Under the pieces are notes generated by a model. The model was not told the DNA's origin. It was given only the letters and a program-made list of their open reading frames with translations, and made no database searches. A program made the position numbers and the translations under genes. Source: Anaerolineae bacterium (GTDB taxonomy: Bacteria; Chloroflexota; Anaerolineae; Aggregatilineales; Aggregatilineaceae). From it: a DNA stretch of 15,191 bases. Below are positions 13,624-15,191 of this stretch, in pieces. Location of the stretch: positions 1 to 15,191 of the forward strand of contig JADLHR010000130.1 of NCBI GenBank assembly GCA_020848665.1. The letters are read 5' to 3'. Positions within the stretch are counted from its first letter, which is position 1; each line of letters starts with the position of its first letter.

Positions 13624-15191
13624 CTAGTTGCTCGTCGCGCCGGACGCCTGGGACGGCCCTACCCAGCCGAGAACACGGATTTCGCCTCGCAGGCGGCTGG
13701 TCAGGTTCGTCGCGCCATACCCGTTCGGCTGCGCGACATAGAGATCGAGACGCCCGTCATCGTATCCCACCCGCTGCTGGATTCCCGCAAACGCCAGCCA
13801 CTGCCCATCGGGGGAATAACTGGGCGAGCAGGCGCGCGCGTTCGCCAGCGGCCCGGCAACCACAGTTAAATCGCTGCGCGCGACAATCAGGCCGTATGGA
13901 CACAGGCTGTTCTGCCCGGCAATCGCCACCAGGTCACCTGCCGGCGACCACCCGGCGGCAAAGCCGTAGCGCGCAAAGGTGTACTGATCGCTGGACTTGA
14001 TCAGCCCTCCGTTGCTATCGCGCATGACCAGCCCGCGCGGCTCAGTTGAGCGTTGGTAAATCACCCGCGAGCCGCCCGGCGCCCAGGCCACCCCAAGCAC
14101 CAGCCCGTCCTCGTCCGCAGACACTTTGCGCGTCGTGCCACCCTGAATGTTGGATACCCACACCTCCGACGTAGCCGCCGGGCCGGCGCTCTGCGTCGTG
14201 TACGCGATCTGGAGATTGCTGATCCAGGTCGGCGGGCCGCTTAGCCACGCCTGCCCAACCGGCCGAACCTGCTCGGTTTGCAGGTCGGCGACGAACAGGT
14301 TGCCGCCTGCGCGGGGCGCATGCCCGCTGGTGGAGCACGACTCCGGCTCGCCGGGCACCCACGATGGACACTCTGCACGTCCGGACACAAACGCCAGCCG
14401 GCGTCCGTCCGGCGACCACGCCGGCCAGAAGTCAAATGCACCGTCGTTAGTCAGGTTGCGGAATGATGATCCGTCGCTCGAAACCAGGTAGATGTCGGTG
14501 TCGTAGCTGTCCTGCAGCGTGATGGCGAACTGCGCGCTGTCTGGCGCCCACACCGGCACGTGCTCGCCCGCTCCGCCTGCCGCCAGCGGCAATAGGTCGG
14601 CCGGGCCACCTGCCGCCGATCCTGGCTCTAGGGCTGTCAGCGCGGGCGGGGTCAGCCCCGGCATTTCAAACACGCGCAGCAAAATCGCCAGCCGCAGATT
14701 GAGCAGGTACAGCCCACCCAGCCGCGTCCCGTCAGCCGCCATGGTCGGTTCGCGGAAGAACAGCACCTTTTGCCCGTCTGGCGCCCAGTAAATGCGCGTA
14801 TCGGTGGCTATGGGCAGGTCCAGAATCTCGTGCTGCTCGCGCGTCGCCGGGTTGATCAGATACAACGTCTCCTCGTCGGGTGGAGCCACTGGCGTCAGCA
14901 GGTTCGTCACGTCGGCGCGCTCGTTCACGCTCAGAAAAGCGTACCACGACGTGTCCAGGCCGCTGCGCAGCGCGGGTGGCAGCTCAACCGTCGCCCATTG
15001 GTCGTTCCGGTAGAGGCTCGGCGCGAACGGCGTCGCGGTTGGCAGCGGAGTCTCGGTCGCTGTAGGAGTCACGGTCGGAGTGAGTGTAATTGTCGGCGTC
15101 GGGGTGATACTGGGCGTCAGCGTCGCCGTGGGGCTGGCCGTCGCTGTAGGTGCATCAGTTGGGATCAGGGTTTCGGTGGGGCTTGGGGCCG
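13624..15191 (-). CDS. PD40/TolB-like beta-propeller protein with T/P-rich stalk (N-terminus outside the window)
   Basis: The frame is open from the right edge to TAG at 13624, giving 521 visible residues. The first part (15191 to about 15030) is a Thr/Pro stalk (TPTPTIT, TPTVTPT). The rest carries WD40-like PD40 repeats seen as YWAPDGQKVLFF, VWAPDSAQFAITL, AWSPDGRRLAFVSG, AWAPGGSRVIYQ, GWSPAGDLVAIAG and SYSPDGQWLAFAG. Six such repeats suit one six-bladed propeller. A GTG at 15072 could be read as a start, but it sits in the middle of the stalk, so the true start is beyond the window, presumably with a signal peptide or lipobox. Cys pairs (AECPSW ... ESCSTS; SLCPYG ... RACSPS) also suit an extracellular location. 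It probably binds protein or sugar ligands at the surface; the ligand is unknown. It sits just upstream of the degV-family gene. Confidence 0.85.
   Translation of the reverse strand, partial: APSPTETLIPTDAPTATASPTATLTPSITPTPTITLTPTVTPTATETPLPTATPFAPSLYRNDQWATVELPPALRSGLDTSWYAFLSVNERADVTNLLTPVAPPDEETLYLINPATREQHEILDLPIATDTRIYWAPDGQKVLFFREPTMAADGTRLGGLYLLNLRLAILLRVFEMPGLTPPALTALEPGSAAGGPADLLPLAAGGAGEHVPVWAPDSAQFAITLQDSYDTDIYLVSSDGSSFRNLTNDGAFDFWPAWSPDGRRLAFVSGRAECPSWVPGEPESCSTSGHAPRAGGNLFVADLQTEQVRPVGQAWLSGPPTWISNLQIAYTTQSAGPAATSEVWVSNIQGGTTRKVSADEDGLVLGVAWAPGGSRVIYQRSTEPRGLVMRDSNGGLIKSSDQYTFARYGFAAGWSPAGDLVAIAGQNSLCPYGLIVARSDLTVVAGPLANARACSPSYSPDGQWLAFAGIQQRVGYDDGRLDLYVAQPNGYGATNLTSRLRGEIRVLGWVGPSQASGATSN
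15040..15191 (-). repeat. low-complexity Thr/Pro codon repeat (surface stalk)
   Basis: On the minus strand this stretch encodes alternating Thr-Pro and Thr-Ala units without a stop up to the window edge, for example TATASPTATLTPSITPTPT. It links the missing N-terminus to the propeller. Such TP stalks are common in exported Chloroflexota proteins. Confidence 0.75.

Noticed and set aside
13624..15072. Start of the propeller gene at GTG 15072
   Set aside because: The frame stays open upstream to the window edge and continues the same Thr/Pro stalk, so the gene begins outside the window.

Overview
The window looks like chromosomal DNA of a GC-rich member of the Chloroflexota, probably Anaerolineae-like. 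This is inferred from gene style, not from a marker search. The hints are long threonine/proline (TPxT) stalks on exported beta-propeller proteins, a TPR protein with a very acidic tail full of Asp-Trp motifs, short Ig-like domains on Pro-rich linkers, and strong Shine-Dalgarno sites. I see no tRNA, rRNA, transposase, phage gene or CRISPR array.

Left part, all minus strand (1-7337). A TPR protein (1-3163) runs off the left edge; its last ~775 visible residues are an acidic, nearly lysine-free tail with about 20 regularly spaced tryptophans. Upstream lies a zinc histone-deacetylase-family amidohydrolase (3278-4309), then a clear terminator, then the membrane proton-pumping pyrophosphatase hppA (4420-6864), whose residues fit the K+-independent class. 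The 648-bp gap 6865-7512 is the most unusual part of the window. It holds an hppA promoter and, further upstream, a separate near-consensus promoter driving an 18-codon ORF with an ideal ribosome binding site. This ORF is embedded in two mutually exclusive long stem-loops, followed by a GC-rich terminator-like hairpin. One strand of these stems is also complementary to the hppA ribosome binding site.

Middle part, plus strand (7513-12529): an exported Ig-like, C-terminally membrane-anchored protein, peptidyl-tRNA hydrolase (pth) and transcription-repair coupling factor (mfd). The first two are only 20 bp apart and all three point the same way, so they may be co-transcribed.

Right part: a 211-bp convergent intergenic region (12530-12740) packed with eight copies of a 9-bp unit, ATCCCACAT, in both orientations. 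The copies form hairpins that plausibly terminate both mfd and the opposing gene. Then, on the minus strand, come a DegV-family lipid-binding protein (12741-13595) and, 28 bp away, a PD40/TolB-like beta-propeller protein with a T/P stalk (13624 to the right edge, N-terminus outside the window). These two probably form one operon.

The genes are mainly housekeeping (pyrophosphate energetics, translation rescue, transcription-coupled repair) plus cell-surface or scaffold proteins. The likely novelty is the small-ORF/alternating-hairpin element upstream of hppA, followed by the ATCCCACAT cluster and the Asp-Trp tail protein.
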